A stretch of 64,000 nucleotides of DNA. Origin: Roseibium sediminicola. Lineage in GTDB: Bacteria; Pseudomonadota; Alphaproteobacteria; Rhizobiales; Stappiaceae. This document shows positions 1 through 11,514 of this stretch, piece after piece. Under the pieces are notes generated by a model, which searched no databases, was not told the DNA's origin, and was given only the letters and a program-made list of their open reading frames with translations. The position numbers were made by a program, and so were the translations under genes. The DNA is taken from NCBI RefSeq assembly GCF_023156505.1, contig NZ_JALNMJ010000002.1:124001-188000 (forward strand). Reading direction: 5' to 3'. The first letter of the stretch is position 1, and each line of letters begins with the position of its first letter.

Positions 1-187
1 GACCATCCGCAGGGGCTGGCTGAAACGCGCGGCCCATCTGGGCAGGCGGATCACGGTCAGGACAGCCCAGGAAGAATTGAACGGCATCTTTGCCGACTTG
101 GATGCGCGCGGCCACCTGGTCTTGAAACAGGACGATGGCCGCACGCGCACCCTTTACGCGGGCGACGTGTTTTTACCCAGTGCATGA
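1..187 (+). CDS. birA: Biotin--[acetyl-CoA-carboxylase] ligase, C-terminal fragment
   Basis: The window opens inside a reading frame (codons in phase from base 2) that ends with TGA at 185-187. Its last 61 residues include EELNGIFADLDARGHLVL, then DDGRTRTLYAGDVFL, which matches the C-terminal SH3-like domain of biotin protein ligase; this domain follows the catalytic domain that biotinylates acetyl-CoA carboxylase and other biotin carriers. The 5' part lies outside the window. The call rests on this short conserved tail only. The RNase J gene follows 45 bp downstream on the same strand, a common alphaproteobacterial neighbour. Confidence 0.75.
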   Translation, partial: TIRRGWLKRAAHLGRRITVRTAQEELNGIFADLDARGHLVLKQDDGRTRTLYAGDVFLPSA

Positions 188-232
188 CACTGCGGGGCGC
201 ATCGCCTGTGCGCATGCTTAAAGGAGCAATCT

Positions 233-1912
233 ATGGCTTCGGCCAAAACAACTGACAAAGATATCGTCTTTCTGCCGCTCGGCGGTGTCGGCGAAATCGG
301 CATGAATCTTGGCCTTTACGGCTATGGACCCGAAACCGACCGCACCTGGCTGATCGTCGATTGCGGCGTGAGTTTCGCAGGTCCCGACCTGCCGGGAATC
401 GACGTGGTCGTCCCGGACATCAAGTTCCTGGAAGACGAGATCGACAACATTGCCGGCATGGTGATCACCCATGCCCATGAAGACCATTACGGCGCGATCC
501 TGCATCTGTGGCCCTATCTGAAGGTTCCGGTCTATGCGACCGCCTTCACCGCCGGCTTGCTGGCCGCCAAGGCCGAAAGCGAACCGGGCGCCGAAGAGGT
601 TCCCGTCACCGTCGTACGCCAGGGCGAGCGGCACAAGATCGGTCCGTTCGACGTCGAATTCGTCGCCATGGCCCATTCCATTCCCGAACCCTGTGCCCTG
701 GCGATCCGAACGCCGGCGGGCATGGTGCTGCACACCGGTGACTGGAAGATCGATCCGACACCGGGTGTCGGCAAGCCCATCGACATGGACCGGCTGGCGG
801 AGCTTGGCCGGGAAGGGGTGATGGCGCTGGTCTGCGACAGCACCAACGCGGTGCGCGACGGCGTCAGCCCGAGCGAAAAGGATGTGGCGGAAGAATTGAA
901 GAAGGTGATGGCTGGCGCCAAGCACCGGATCGCCGTCACCACCTTTGCCTCGAACGTTGCCCGCATCCGGGCAATCGCGGAAGCTGCCGCCGCCAACGAC
1001 CGGGACGTTGTAGTGGTCGGGCGCTCGATGCACCGGGTGATCGAGGTCGCCGGCGAACTGGAATATCTCGAGGGCTTGCCCCAGTTCCGCGACGAAGAGG
1101 CCTATGGCTACCTGCCGCGGGAAAAGACCGTGTTGCTGTGCACCGGCTCGCAAGGCGAAGCCCGTGCGGCGCTGGCTCGGATTGCTGCGGGCGACCATCG
1201 CAACATAGCCCTTTCCAAGGGCGACATGGTGATCTTCTCTTCGCGCACCATTCCGGGCAACGAGAAGGAAGTCGGCGCGGTCATGAACAACCTGGCCGAC
1301 AAGGATGTCGAGATCATCACCGACCGGGACGCGCTGGTGCATGTGTCCGGCCACCCGCGCCGCGGCGAGCTGGAACAGCTCTACAAGCTGATCCAGCCGA
1401 AGGTCGTGCTGCCCGTGCATGGCGAACCGCTGCATCTGGGAGCGCATGCCGCATTCGCCAAGGCTCAGGGCGTTCCGGAAGTCGTACGCGGCAGGAACGG
1501 CGATATCATCCGCCTGACCGCCGGCAAGGCCGGCATCATCGATGAAGCCCCTTCCGGCATCATGGTGAAGGACGGCGACATCCTCGACGACCCGGAAGTG
1601 ACCGGTGTCAAGGAACGGCGCAAATTGTCCTATGCCGGCGCTGCCGTCATTGCGCTGGTCGTCAACCGGGCAGGGGACCTGCTCACCGATCCCCTGATCA
1701 CGTTGCTTGGCCTGCCCGACACAGACGATGACGGCGAGCCGATGGAGGACGTCGTCGCCAAGGCCGTGATCGGTGCGGTGACGAGCATCCCGAAGGCCCG
1801 GCGCAAGAACAAGGATCTTGTTGGCGAAGCCGCCCGGCGCGCCGCCCGCTCCGAGATCCTGGAGGTGTGGGGCAAAAAGACGCTCTGCAAGGTGATGGTG
1901 ACCCAACTATAG
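233..1912 (+). CDS. rnj: Ribonuclease J
   Basis: This 559-residue metallo-beta-lactamase/beta-CASP RNase is expected to act in the cytoplasm on mRNA decay and rRNA 5'-end processing, with both endonuclease and 5'-to-3' exonuclease activity. The zinc motif THAHEDHYGAI gives H80, H82, D84 and H85. Further family signatures are LHTGDWKID, VCDSTNA, LCTGSQGE and VSGHPRRGE. Length is normal for the family. The ATG at 233 follows a good ribosome binding site, AAAGGAG. It lies directly downstream of birA, as in many Rhizobiales. A 559-residue antisense frame covers the same interval but has no recognisable family and is a GC-rich shadow. Confidence 0.95.
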   Translation: MASAKTTDKDIVFLPLGGVGEIGMNLGLYGYGPETDRTWLIVDCGVSFAGPDLPGIDVVVPDIKFLEDEIDNIAGMVITHAHEDHYGAILHLWPYLKVPVYATAFTAGLLAAKAESEPGAEEVPVTVVRQGERHKIGPFDVEFVAMAHSIPEPCALAIRTPAGMVLHTGDWKIDPTPGVGKPIDMDRLAELGREGVMALVCDSTNAVRDGVSPSEKDVAEELKKVMAGAKHRIAVTTFASNVARIRAIAEAAAANDRDVVVVGRSMHRVIEVAGELEYLEGLPQFRDEEAYGYLPREKTVLLCTGSQGEARAALARIAAGDHRNIALSKGDMVIFSSRTIPGNEKEVGAVMNNLADKDVEIITDRDALVHVSGHPRRGELEQLYKLIQPKVVLPVHGEPLHLGAHAAFAKAQGVPEVVRGRNGDIIRLTAGKAGIIDEAPSGIMVKDGDILDDPEVTGVKERRKLSYAGAAVIALVVNRAGDLLTDPLITLLGLPDTDDDGEPMEDVVAKAVIGAVTSIPKARRKNKDLVGEAARRAARSEILEVWGKKTLCKVMVTQL

Positions 1913-1973
1913 TCCTTATAGGCCTCTACACAGCCAGGACCGGCTGCGGTAAAACCACGAAGGTTCATTCGGA

Positions 1974-2066
1974 GGCGGATCGTGAGGTCCGCCGCGAAGG
2001 ATCGGCCGCCTGTTGCGGAATGCGTGCCGATCCTGCGAGACGGGCCTCTGGCCCTCCTCAGGATGA
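1974..2066. repeat. REP-like cluster of small inverted repeats
   Basis: Between rnj and the epimerase gene there are three stacked hairpins: GGCGGA/TCCGCC (1974-1979 with 1988-1993), GGATCGGC/GCCGATCC (1999-2006 with 2026-2033) and GGGCC/GGCCC (2042-2046 with 2050-2054), followed by CCTCAGGATGA. This arrangement resembles the intergenic palindromic repeats that are common in Rhizobiales genomes. Family membership is from general recognition; copy number cannot be tested within this window. Confidence 0.5.
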
Positions 2067-2117
2067 CACAGAGTTTTGGTGCTTGTTGAAGACGGAATGA
2101 CTTGTGGAGAGAAGTTC

Positions 2118-2522
2118 ATGATCGGACGGCTTAATCACGTTGCCATCGCGGTGTCCGACATCGAGGCTGCGACCTCTGTCTACCGGGACACGCTCGGCGC
2201 GGACGTTTCGGCGAAGGAAGAACAGCCGGATCATGGCGTGAGCACGGTGTTCATCAACCTGCCCAACACCAAGATCGAGCTGCTTGAGCCGCTCGGCGAG
2301 AACTCGCCGATTGCCAAGTTTCTGGAAAAGAACCCGTCCGGCGGCATTCACCATGTCTGCTACGAGGTCGACGACATCATCGCCGCGCGTGACAAACTGG
2401 TTGCCGATGGCGCACGGGTTCTGGGCGATGGCGAGCCGAAGATCGGCGCCCATGGCAAGCCCGTCCTGTTCCTGCATCCGAAGGATTTTCTCGGAACGTT
2501 GACCGAACTCGAAGAGGCCTGA
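2118..2522 (+). CDS. mce: Methylmalonyl-CoA epimerase
   Basis: A 134-residue VOC/glyoxalase-fold enzyme that interconverts (R)- and (S)-methylmalonyl-CoA in propionyl-CoA catabolism, upstream of the B12-dependent mutase. The sequence starts MIGRLNHVAIAVSDIEAA, with metal ligand H7, and continues with GGIHHVCYEVDDI and LFLHPKDFLGTLTELEE, which carry the other metal-binding His and Glu positions. The start at 2118 matches the family N-terminus; an upstream in-frame ATG (2076) would add 14 residues with no similarity. It is followed after 3 bp by a DUF1467 gene, a frequent alphaproteobacterial pairing. Confidence 0.92.
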   Translation: MIGRLNHVAIAVSDIEAATSVYRDTLGADVSAKEEQPDHGVSTVFINLPNTKIELLEPLGENSPIAKFLEKNPSGGIHHVCYEVDDIIAARDKLVADGARVLGDGEPKIGAHGKPVLFLHPKDFLGTLTELEEA

Positions 2523-2525
2523 ACC

Positions 2526-2816
2526 ATGTCCGTCGCATTCGGAATGGCGATCTATTTCATGATCTGGTGGATCATCCTGTTTGCCATCCTGCCGTTCGGC
2601 ATGCGCCGAACCCAGGAAGAGGCAGGAGAGGTGCTGCCGGGGTCGGAGCCGAGCGCTCCCGAACGGCCGCAGTTTCTGAAAGTCATCGTGATCACCACGA
2701 TCGTCGCGACGATCGTCTTTGCCGGCTATGTGACTTTGCGCCAATCCGGTTACGGCCTGGACGATATCCCGTTTTTGAACCCGCCAGCCGGCGATTACGC
2801 CCATCCGAGCGACTGA
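2526..2816 (+). CDS. DUF1467 family small membrane protein
   Basis: A 96-residue protein with two predicted membrane helices, about residues 3-24 (AIYFMIWWIILFAILPFGM) and 50-72 (IVITTIVATIVFAGYVTL), separated by a short acidic cytoplasmic or periplasmic loop. The N-terminal aromatic-rich helix ending in a PFG motif is typical of the DUF1467 family found in alphaproteobacteria. Function is unknown. It begins 3 bp after the epimerase stop codon, so it is very likely co-transcribed and possibly translationally coupled. The ORF is intact. Confidence 0.8.
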   Translation: MSVAFGMAIYFMIWWIILFAILPFGMRRTQEEAGEVLPGSEPSAPERPQFLKVIVITTIVATIVFAGYVTLRQSGYGLDDIPFLNPPAGDYAHPSD

Positions 2817-2949
2817 TCGTCGCTTCTATTGCTTTTCGAGAAAAGTCTGAGACGACTTTAGCTGCCTCTCGGCTCTGCCCCGAACGCAAAAGTCGGCAAT
2901 GCTTGTTTCAAACAATTCTCGAAATGCTTTAGGTCGCTCCATCAGGGCA

Positions 2950-2980
2950 AAGAAAAAGGCAGAGCCGAAGCTCTGCCTTT
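2950..2980 (-). terminator. Rho-independent terminator, minus strand
   Basis: A perfect 11-bp stem AAAGGCAGAGC/GCTCTGCCTTT (2955-2965 with 2970-2980) closes a CGAA loop, which reads TTCG on the minus strand. On the minus strand it runs into a T-rich tract (TTTTTCTTT). The orientation suits a minus-strand transcript entering from the gene-free region at 3000-3150, not the upstream plus-strand genes. Confidence 0.75.
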
Positions 2981-3149
2981 GATAAGTTCCGCGTCTAAAT
3001 TTGACCCCAAACCCATACCGGTCGATTGTTCAACCTGGCCGGGCGGCTGCGAACCGCGAAGGTGCGCCAGAGGGTCCTTCCTCCCAAGACTCAGACCGCG
3101 ATGTCCTTGAGCTTCTTGGCATTTCTGCCGAGGCATCTTTTTCTTATGA
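2950..3149 (-). ncRNA. Candidate rod-shaped small RNA (6S-like architecture possible)
   Basis: No convincing protein is encoded between 2817 and 3430, but the minus strand shows a full transcription unit. A promoter lies at 3156-3184 (start near 3149) and a strong terminator at 2950-2980. In between, the RNA can close with CGCGGTCT (3100-3093) against AGACGCGG (2996-2989). After a large internal loop it has CTGGC/GCCAG (3066-3070 with 3035-3039) and an apical GCGG/CCGC hairpin (3054-3057 with 3043-3046). A rod with a central bubble of about 200 nt recalls 6S RNA, but I recognise no primary-sequence match. An 80-codon frame overlaps it and looks non-coding. Confidence 0.4.
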
Positions 3150-3155
3150 GAACGG

Positions 3156-3184
3156 AACCTAGCGGATTGAATCAGGCTTGTCAC
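3156..3184 (-). promoter_or_regulatory. Putative sigma-70 promoter for the minus-strand small RNA
   Basis: Read on the minus strand: GTGACA (3184-3179), exactly 17 bp, then TAGGTT (3161-3156), followed by CCG. This layout resembles strong alphaproteobacterial stable-RNA promoters. Initiation would be near 3149, giving a transcript of about 200 nt to the terminator. Confidence 0.45.
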
Positions 3185-3430
3185 CTATTTGTCGTGCACA
3201 GCTCATTTTTTTTGCTTGCTCATTTCCTCAGCGTCACTTTGTACTAAAGACTTAGTAATTGCGCGGGCGAAATATGAGGTGGCAAATTGTTGGAAATGTG
3301 CAGTTTTTCGGCCAATTTGACACGGCCAGCCGCAAAAGCCCGTTGCCGTTTCGCAAAGGACTTGTTTTTAAGCGCGGCATGCGCTTTGACTGCGCACAAA
3401 TCAGGCGATGCCAAATCAGTGAGAACATAA

Positions 3431-4759
3431 ATGCGTCTTTCCCGCTACTTCCTGCCCATCCTGAAAGAAACGCCCAAGGAAGCCGAGATCGTTTCCCACC
3501 GGCTGATGCTGCGCGCGGGCATGATTCGCCAGCAGTCGGCAGGGATCTATTCCTGGTTGCCGCTCGGCCTGAAGGTACTGCGCAAGATCGAACGGATCGT
3601 GGAAGAAGAGCAGGCGCGCGCCGGCGCCATCCAGCTGTTGATGCCGACCATCCAGTCTGCGGATCTGTGGCGGGAGAGTGGGCGCTACGATGCTTATGGC
3701 AAGGAAATGCTGCGCATCACCGACCGTCACGAACGCGACATGCTCTTCGGGCCGACCAACGAGGAGATGATCACCGACATCTTCCGCGGCTATGTGCGCT
3801 CCTACAAGGATCTGCCGCTCAATCTTTACCACATCCAGTGGAAGTTCCGCGACGAGGTCCGCCCGCGCTTTGGTGTGATGCGCGGACGCGAGTTCCTGAT
3901 GAAGGATGCCTATTCCTTCGATCTGGATAAGGAAAGCGCGCGCCACGCCTATAACCGCATGTTCGTGGCTTACCTGCGCACCTTCGAGAGGATGGGCCTG
4001 AAAGCCATCCCGATGAAGGCCGACACCGGCCCGATCGGCGGCGACATGAGCCACGAGTTCATCATCCTGGCTGAAACCGGCGAGAGCGAAGTGTTCTGCG
4101 ACAAGTCGCTTCTGGAAATGCCGACTCCGGCTGAGGACACGGATTTCTTCTCGGATCTGACACCGATCGTCACCGAGTGGACGACGCCTTATGCGGCCAC
4201 AGACGAAATGCATGACGCCGATGCCTTCGCGGCGCTGCCCGAAGAGGCGCGTGTGTCGGCACGCGGCATCGAGGTCGGCCATATCTTCTATTTCGGCACC
4301 AAATATTCCGACGCCATGGGTGCCAAGGTGGCCACGGCGGAAGGCACCGAAGTGCCGGTGCATATGGGCTCCTACGGTGTCGGCGTGTCGCGCCTTCTTG
4401 GCGCCTTGATCGAAGCCAATCATGACAACAACGGAATCATCTGGCCGAAGTCGGTTGCACCGTTCCATGTGGGACTGGTCAACCTGAAGCCGGGTGACGA
4501 GCTGACGGATCAGGCCTCCGAGGATCTTTACGCCAAGCTGGAGGCAGCGAGCATCGAGGTGCTCTACGACGACACGGACACACGGGCGGGCGCGAAATTC
4601 GCGACCATGGACCTGATCGGTCTGCCGTTCCAGGTTGTCGCCGGACCGCGCGGTCTGAAAGACGGCGTTCTGGAGGTCAAGGATCGGGCAACTGGGGAAA
4701 AGGAAATGCTTTCCCCGGAAGCCACATTGAACAAGCTGACCGCGGCATTGACGGACTGA
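3431..4759 (+). CDS. proS: Prolyl-tRNA synthetase
   Basis: This 442-residue class II aminoacyl-tRNA synthetase charges tRNA-Pro. Class II motifs are visible: motif 1 around [16 protein letters not shown], motif 2 in [19 protein letters not shown], and motif 3 in [13 protein letters not shown] near the end of the catalytic core, followed by the anticodon-binding domain (residues about 345-440). The length shows the short type found in alphaproteobacteria and mitochondria, which lacks the large insertion (editing) domain of the E. coli enzyme. It is followed by lolC and lolD, a conserved order. A 614-bp gap precedes it. Confidence 0.95.
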   Translation: MRLSRYFLPILKETPKEAEIVSHRLMLRAGMIRQQSAGIYSWLPLGLKVLRKIERIVEEEQARAGAIQLLMPTIQSADLWRESGRYDAYGKEMLRITDRHERDMLFGPTNEEMITDIFRGYVRSYKDLPLNLYHIQWKFRDEVRPRFGVMRGREFLMKDAYSFDLDKESARHAYNRMFVAYLRTFERMGLKAIPMKADTGPIGGDMSHEFIILAETGESEVFCDKSLLEMPTPAEDTDFFSDLTPIVTEWTTPYAATDEMHDADAFAALPEEARVSARGIEVGHIFYFGTKYSDAMGAKVATAEGTEVPVHMGSYGVGVSRLLGALIEANHDNNGIIWPKSVAPFHVGLVNLKPGDELTDQASEDLYAKLEAASIEVLYDDTDTRAGAKFATMDLIGLPFQVVAGPRGLKDGVLEVKDRATGEKEMLSPEATLNKLTAALTD

Positions 4760-4842
4760 CGCCGTCCGTCGATGCTTTCGGGCAGGGATTCGGCGTGTTG
4801 GCGCGCAACACGCCGCCGGGGCATTGCTGAGATGGATGGACA

Positions 4843-6150
4843 ATGACAGCGGTTGATACGGCGGACGTTGACGACGGTCACAAACCTGCGGCCCCGACAC
4901 GTCCCTTTTCCGCCTTCGAATGGATGATCGCCGGCCGGTACCTGAGGTCCCGCCGACGCGAGACCTTCATTTCGGTTATCGCCGGCTTCTCCTTCGCCGG
5001 CATCATGCTCGGCGTGGCGACGCTGATCATCGTCATGGCGGTGATGAACGGTTTCCGCACGGAGCTGCTCAGCAAGATCCTGGGCATCAACGGCCACATG
5101 CTGGTACAGCCCATTGACAGCCCGCTGACCGATTACGACATCGTTGCACCGAAACTGGAAACCGTGCCCGAGGTGGTCGCCGCGATTCCCTTTGTCGAGG
5201 GGCAAGCGCTGGTTTCGGGACCCGCCGGCAATCTCGGTGCTCTCGTGCGCGGTGTCCATGAGAGTGATCTGCGCCGAATTCCGCTGGTTGCCCAGAACAT
5301 CCTTGAAGGCGGTTCGCTTGACGGCTTTTCGGAAGGCGACGGCGTGGCCATCGGCAGCCGCATGGCGCAACAGCTCGGCATCACGGTGGGAGACAACGTC
5401 ACCATCATATCGCCGCGCGGCAGTGTCACGCCCATGGGAGTGACGCCGCGCCTCAAGGCCTATCCGGTCATTGCGATCTTCGAAATCGGCATGAGCGAAT
5501 ACGACGCCACCTTCGTGTTCATGCCGCTGGAGGAATCGCAGGCCTATTTCAATATGGACACCAAGGCGACCGGCATTGAGGTCTATGTGGTCGATCCGGA
5601 CGATGTCGGGGTGATGAAACCGGCCGTTGAAGCCGCGGCCGAACGGCCGACATTCGTCACGGACTGGCGCCAGCGCAACGTAACCTTCTTTTCCGCCCTG
5701 GAGGTGGAGCGGAACGTGATGTTCATCATCCTGTTCCTGATCGTGCTGGTGGCCGCGCTCAACATTATCTCCGGCATGATCATGCTGGTGAAGGACAAGG
5801 GCAAGGACATCGCCATCTTAAGGACCATGGGCGCCTCGCGCGGCGCGGTCATGCGCATCTTCCTGATCACCGGGGCCAGCATCGGCTGTGTCGGCACCTT
5901 GGCCGGCTTTGTCCTCGGGCTGATTGTCTGCCTCAACATCGAGAGCATCCGCCAGTTCGTGTCCTGGATGACCACAACCGAACTGTTCTCGCCGGAGCTT
6001 TATTTCCTGTCGAAACTTCCGGCGGAGATCGACAGTGGCGAGACCATCACCGTTCTTGTCATGGCCCTTGTCCTGTCCCTTCTGGCAACCGTCTATCCGG
6101 CCTGGCGCGCGGCGCGGCTCGATCCGGTCGAAGCACTTAGGTATGAATAG
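4843..6150 (+). CDS. lolC: Lipoprotein-releasing ABC transporter permease LolC/E
   Basis: A 435-residue inner-membrane permease that extracts mature lipoproteins for transfer to LolA. It has one N-terminal membrane helix (about residues 45-68), a large periplasmic MacB-like domain, and three C-terminal helices (about 290-312, 335-358 and 403-423) forming the FtsX-type domain. The N-terminal segment [21 protein letters not shown] and the C-terminal [17 protein letters not shown] are family hallmarks. Alphaproteobacteria usually have a single LolC/E-type permease forming a homodimer, so C versus E cannot be assigned. lolD starts 11 bp downstream. Confidence 0.93.
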   Translation: MTAVDTADVDDGHKPAAPTRPFSAFEWMIAGRYLRSRRRETFISVIAGFSFAGIMLGVATLIIVMAVMNGFRTELLSKILGINGHMLVQPIDSPLTDYDIVAPKLETVPEVVAAIPFVEGQALVSGPAGNLGALVRGVHESDLRRIPLVAQNILEGGSLDGFSEGDGVAIGSRMAQQLGITVGDNVTIISPRGSVTPMGVTPRLKAYPVIAIFEIGMSEYDATFVFMPLEESQAYFNMDTKATGIEVYVVDPDDVGVMKPAVEAAAERPTFVTDWRQRNVTFFSALEVERNVMFIILFLIVLVAALNIISGMIMLVKDKGKDIAILRTMGASRGAVMRIFLITGASIGCVGTLAGFVLGLIVCLNIESIRQFVSWMTTTELFSPELYFLSKLPAEIDSGETITVLVMALVLSLLATVYPAWRAARLDPVEALRYE

Positions 6151-6161
6151 GGAGACGGGAG

Positions 6162-6878
6162 ATGGACATGGCCGTTGATCCGCAACGCGCGCCGGGCCTT
6201 CAACCCGCCGCCCTTGAACTGTCAGGGATTACCCGCAGCTTCGATGAGGGTGACCGCCAGCTGCGCATTCTGAAGGGGGCCAATCTCAGAATCGAGGCCG
6301 GCGAGATGGTCGCGCTTGTGGCGGCTTCCGGCACCGGCAAATCGACCCTGTTGCATATCGCGGGGCTGCTGGAGCGCCCGGACGAGGGCGATGTGTTCCT
6401 CGGGCCGGTCAATTGCTCAGACCTTTCCGATGTCGACCGCACGGCGATCCGCCGCAACGACATTGGCTTTGTCTATCAGTTCCATCACCTGCTGCCCGAA
6501 TTCACCGCGCAGGAAAACATCATGATGCCGCAGATGATCCGCGGCCTGCCGAAAAAGGTTGCCGCTGAGCGGGCGGACGAGTTGCTCAGTTACATGCGGC
6601 TCGGCGAGCGCGGCAAGCATCGGCCGTCGGAGCTTTCCGGCGGCGAGCAGCAGCGTGTCGCCGTGGCGCGCGCCGTCGCCAATGCACCGCGCATCCTGCT
6701 ATTGGACGAGCCGACCGGCAATCTCGACCCGAAAACCGCCGCCTATGTGTTCGACGCCTTGTCCGCCCTGGTCAGGGCCTCAGGGGTCGCGACCCTGTTT
6801 GCCACCCACAATATGGAACTCGCCGGCCGCATGGACCGGGCCATTACGCTCGCGGACGGGCAGGTAAAAGAACTTTAG
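6162..6878 (+). CDS. lolD: Lipoprotein-releasing ABC transporter ATPase LolD
   Basis: A 238-residue ABC ATPase that powers the LolC/E permease encoded just upstream. The Walker A sequence AASGTGKST is at residues 54-62, the signature [15 protein letters not shown] near 157-171, and the Walker [13 protein letters not shown] near 178-189. A second ATG two codons after the first could also start translation. The Walker A reads AASGTGKS rather than GPSGSGKS, but the essential GKS/T is intact. With proS-lolC it forms a compact operon ahead of the SOS-linked peptide and dnaE. Confidence 0.94.
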   Translation: MDMAVDPQRAPGLQPAALELSGITRSFDEGDRQLRILKGANLRIEAGEMVALVAASGTGKSTLLHIAGLLERPDEGDVFLGPVNCSDLSDVDRTAIRRNDIGFVYQFHHLLPEFTAQENIMMPQMIRGLPKKVAAERADELLSYMRLGERGKHRPSELSGGEQQRVAVARAVANAPRILLLDEPTGNLDPKTAAYVFDALSALVRASGVATLFATHNMELAGRMDRAITLADGQVKEL

Positions 6879-6913
6879 CCGGGTCAGAAAACCTTGGTTT
6901 GCCCTTTTCTGAA

Positions 6914-6945
6914 GGATTTGCGGCTGGTTGACTAGCCGCAAATCC
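6914..6945. terminator. Perfect inverted repeat after lolD (possible terminator)
   Basis: GGATTTGCGGCT (6914-6925) and AGCCGCAAATCC (6934-6945) form a perfect 12-bp stem with an 8-nt loop, 36 bp after the lolD stop codon. There is no clear T-tract on either side, so it may be a Rho-independent terminator of weak type or an mRNA 3'-end stabiliser. It separates the lol operon from the SOS promoter downstream. Confidence 0.4.
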
Positions 6946-7030
6946 GAGGTCGGAAAGGCCGGGAACAAAGCAAAAACTCCAAGATTTCAGCAAATTTGAT
7001 TTGCCTGCTTGCAAGGTGAACAAAAAGTGC

Positions 7031-7059
7031 TTGCAAAGAGAACAAAGTTGGAACATAGT
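7031..7059 (+). promoter_or_regulatory. Promoter with LexA (SOS) box between -35 and -10
   Basis: TTGCAA (7031-7036), 17 bp, then CATAGT (7054-7059) form a sigma-70 type promoter. GAACAAAGTTGGAAC at 7040-7054 is an exact GAAC-N7-GAAC, the complement-strand form of the alphaproteobacterial SOS box GTTC-N7-GTTC. LexA bound here would cover the spacer and block RNA polymerase. A further GAAC lies at 7018-7021, 22 bp (two helical turns) upstream of the box. The same box type occurs twice at lexA in this window (36037-36079), supporting the match. Confidence 0.7.
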
Positions 7060-7093
7060 CTCGTTACGCAATGAGCAACGGTTGGAGGGTGTG

Positions 7094-7192
7094 ATGTTCC
7101 ATATCGCTCGTGATTTTGCCGCTTTCGGTTCTCTGGTCTGTTTCTGCACCACGCTGGCTGTCTGGGGCGACGTGCTGTTTGCCGTCAACTGA
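7094..7192 (+). CDS. 32-residue membrane peptide, putative SOS-induced (SidA-like candidate)
   Basis: The peptide MFHIARDFAAFGSLVCFCTT... has one hydrophobic helix covering about residues 8-30, with a short positively charged N-terminus (HIAR), as expected for a bitopic inner-membrane peptide. An alternative GTG start lies one codon upstream at 7091. A purine-rich GGAGG lies 6-9 bp before the ATG. It is the first ORF behind the promoter with the LexA box (7031-7059) and lies upstream of dnaE. Caulobacter SidA is a 29-residue SOS-induced membrane inhibitor of division acting on FtsW; this ORF fits by size, topology and regulation, but no sequence identity is claimed. It is too short for most gene callers. 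Confidence 0.55.
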   Translation: MFHIARDFAAFGSLVCFCTTLAVWGDVLFAVN

Positions 7193-7414
7193 CGAAAGCA
7201 TGATGGCCGGTTCGGTTGATTGGCCGCATTGGCTGCAGTGGACCGAGCACAGTGCCGGATGATGATCCCGGCCGGCTGATTGACGCGGCGCAGTGCGTTT
7301 TCCGCTCTAAGACTCAAAGAACAACGGGGACGAACCGGTCCGTGTCTCGACAGGCGTGACGGGACAGGCTTCACTTGGAAGCTTGATTCTCAGAACGAAC
7401 TTGTGAGTGCCACC

Positions 7415-10918
<3,504 letters not shown>

Positions 10919-11050
10919 CGGTATGGGACCGCATTCCGACGCGAAGGTCGCGCCGGATCTTGTTCTTCCGCTGCGTTGGGTTATGCGCTAGAATTCGCCC
11001 GGTCCAGAATGACCGGCTGGAGGGCATTGCGACTTTCAAGGCGAGAGTAG

Positions 11051-11500
11051 ATGGCCAGGAGTTTCAACGGGGCGGTGCTCGCCACCGCGCTTTCCCTCAC
11101 ATTCGCGGTGCTGCCGGCGGAACCCGGTCGCGCAAGTTCGCTCATGAGCGCCTGCAAGGTTGATGTCGACGCGCTGTGCAAGGGCGTTGAAGAAGGCCGG
11201 GGACGGGTCTCGGCCTGCCTATTCGCCCATGGCGGCAGGGTTTCGGGCTCCTGCAAGCCCGAACTGTCGAAGGTCACCAACAGCGGCACTTTCCGGAAGG
11301 TGGTTCCCGCCAGTCTCGGCAGTCTCAAGGGGACGGAGCGCGACGCGAAGTTCCGGCAGGTTTGCGCCGGCGACATCAAGAACCATTGCGGCGGTGTCGG
11401 TCAGGCAACCGACCGTGTCCTGGCCTGTCTCTATGCCTGGTCCAACCGCATCTCCAAAAACTGCCATGCGGAAGCAAAGGCGATCCTGACGGGGAACTGA
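11051..11500 (+). CDS. Secreted Cys-rich repeat protein (GLG1-type repeats)
   Basis: A 149-residue protein with a signal peptide (about residues 1-29, ending PGRASS). Two Cys-rich repeats with four cysteines each follow: first CKVDVDALCKGV ... SACL ... GSCK, then CAGDIKNHCGGV ... LACLY ... KNCH. The pattern C-x7-C-x11-14-C-x11-12-C matches the cysteine-rich repeat also found in the eukaryotic Golgi protein GLG1. It is expected in the periplasm with internal disulfides. Function in bacteria is unknown. The gene stands alone, 132 bp after dnaE, and faces the VOC protein gene tail-to-tail. Confidence 0.75.
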   Translation: MARSFNGAVLATALSLTFAVLPAEPGRASSLMSACKVDVDALCKGVEEGRGRVSACLFAHGGRVSGSCKPELSKVTNSGTFRKVVPASLGSLKGTERDAKFRQVCAGDIKNHCGGVGQATDRVLACLYAWSNRISKNCHAEAKAILTGN

Positions 11501-11514
11501 CCGGTTGGTTGCGG

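Noticed and set aside
218..1906. 562-codon minus-strand frame opposite rnj
   Set aside because: It mirrors a clear RNase J gene in high-GC DNA, has no recognisable domain, and is His/Asp/Arg-rich as expected of an antisense shadow.
2942..3184. 80-codon minus-strand ORF in the gap before proS
   Set aside because: Its basic, low-complexity product matches nothing, the terminator lies inside its 3' end, and a structured RNA explains the region better.
7280..7400. Additional SOS box near 7319-7340
   Set aside because: The GAAC repeats there are spaced 9 bp apart, not 7, and there is no promoter around them.
7280..7414. N-terminal extension of dnaE by 45 residues
   Set aside because: The extension is not DnaE-like. 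The family N-terminus is reached from the ATG at 7415.
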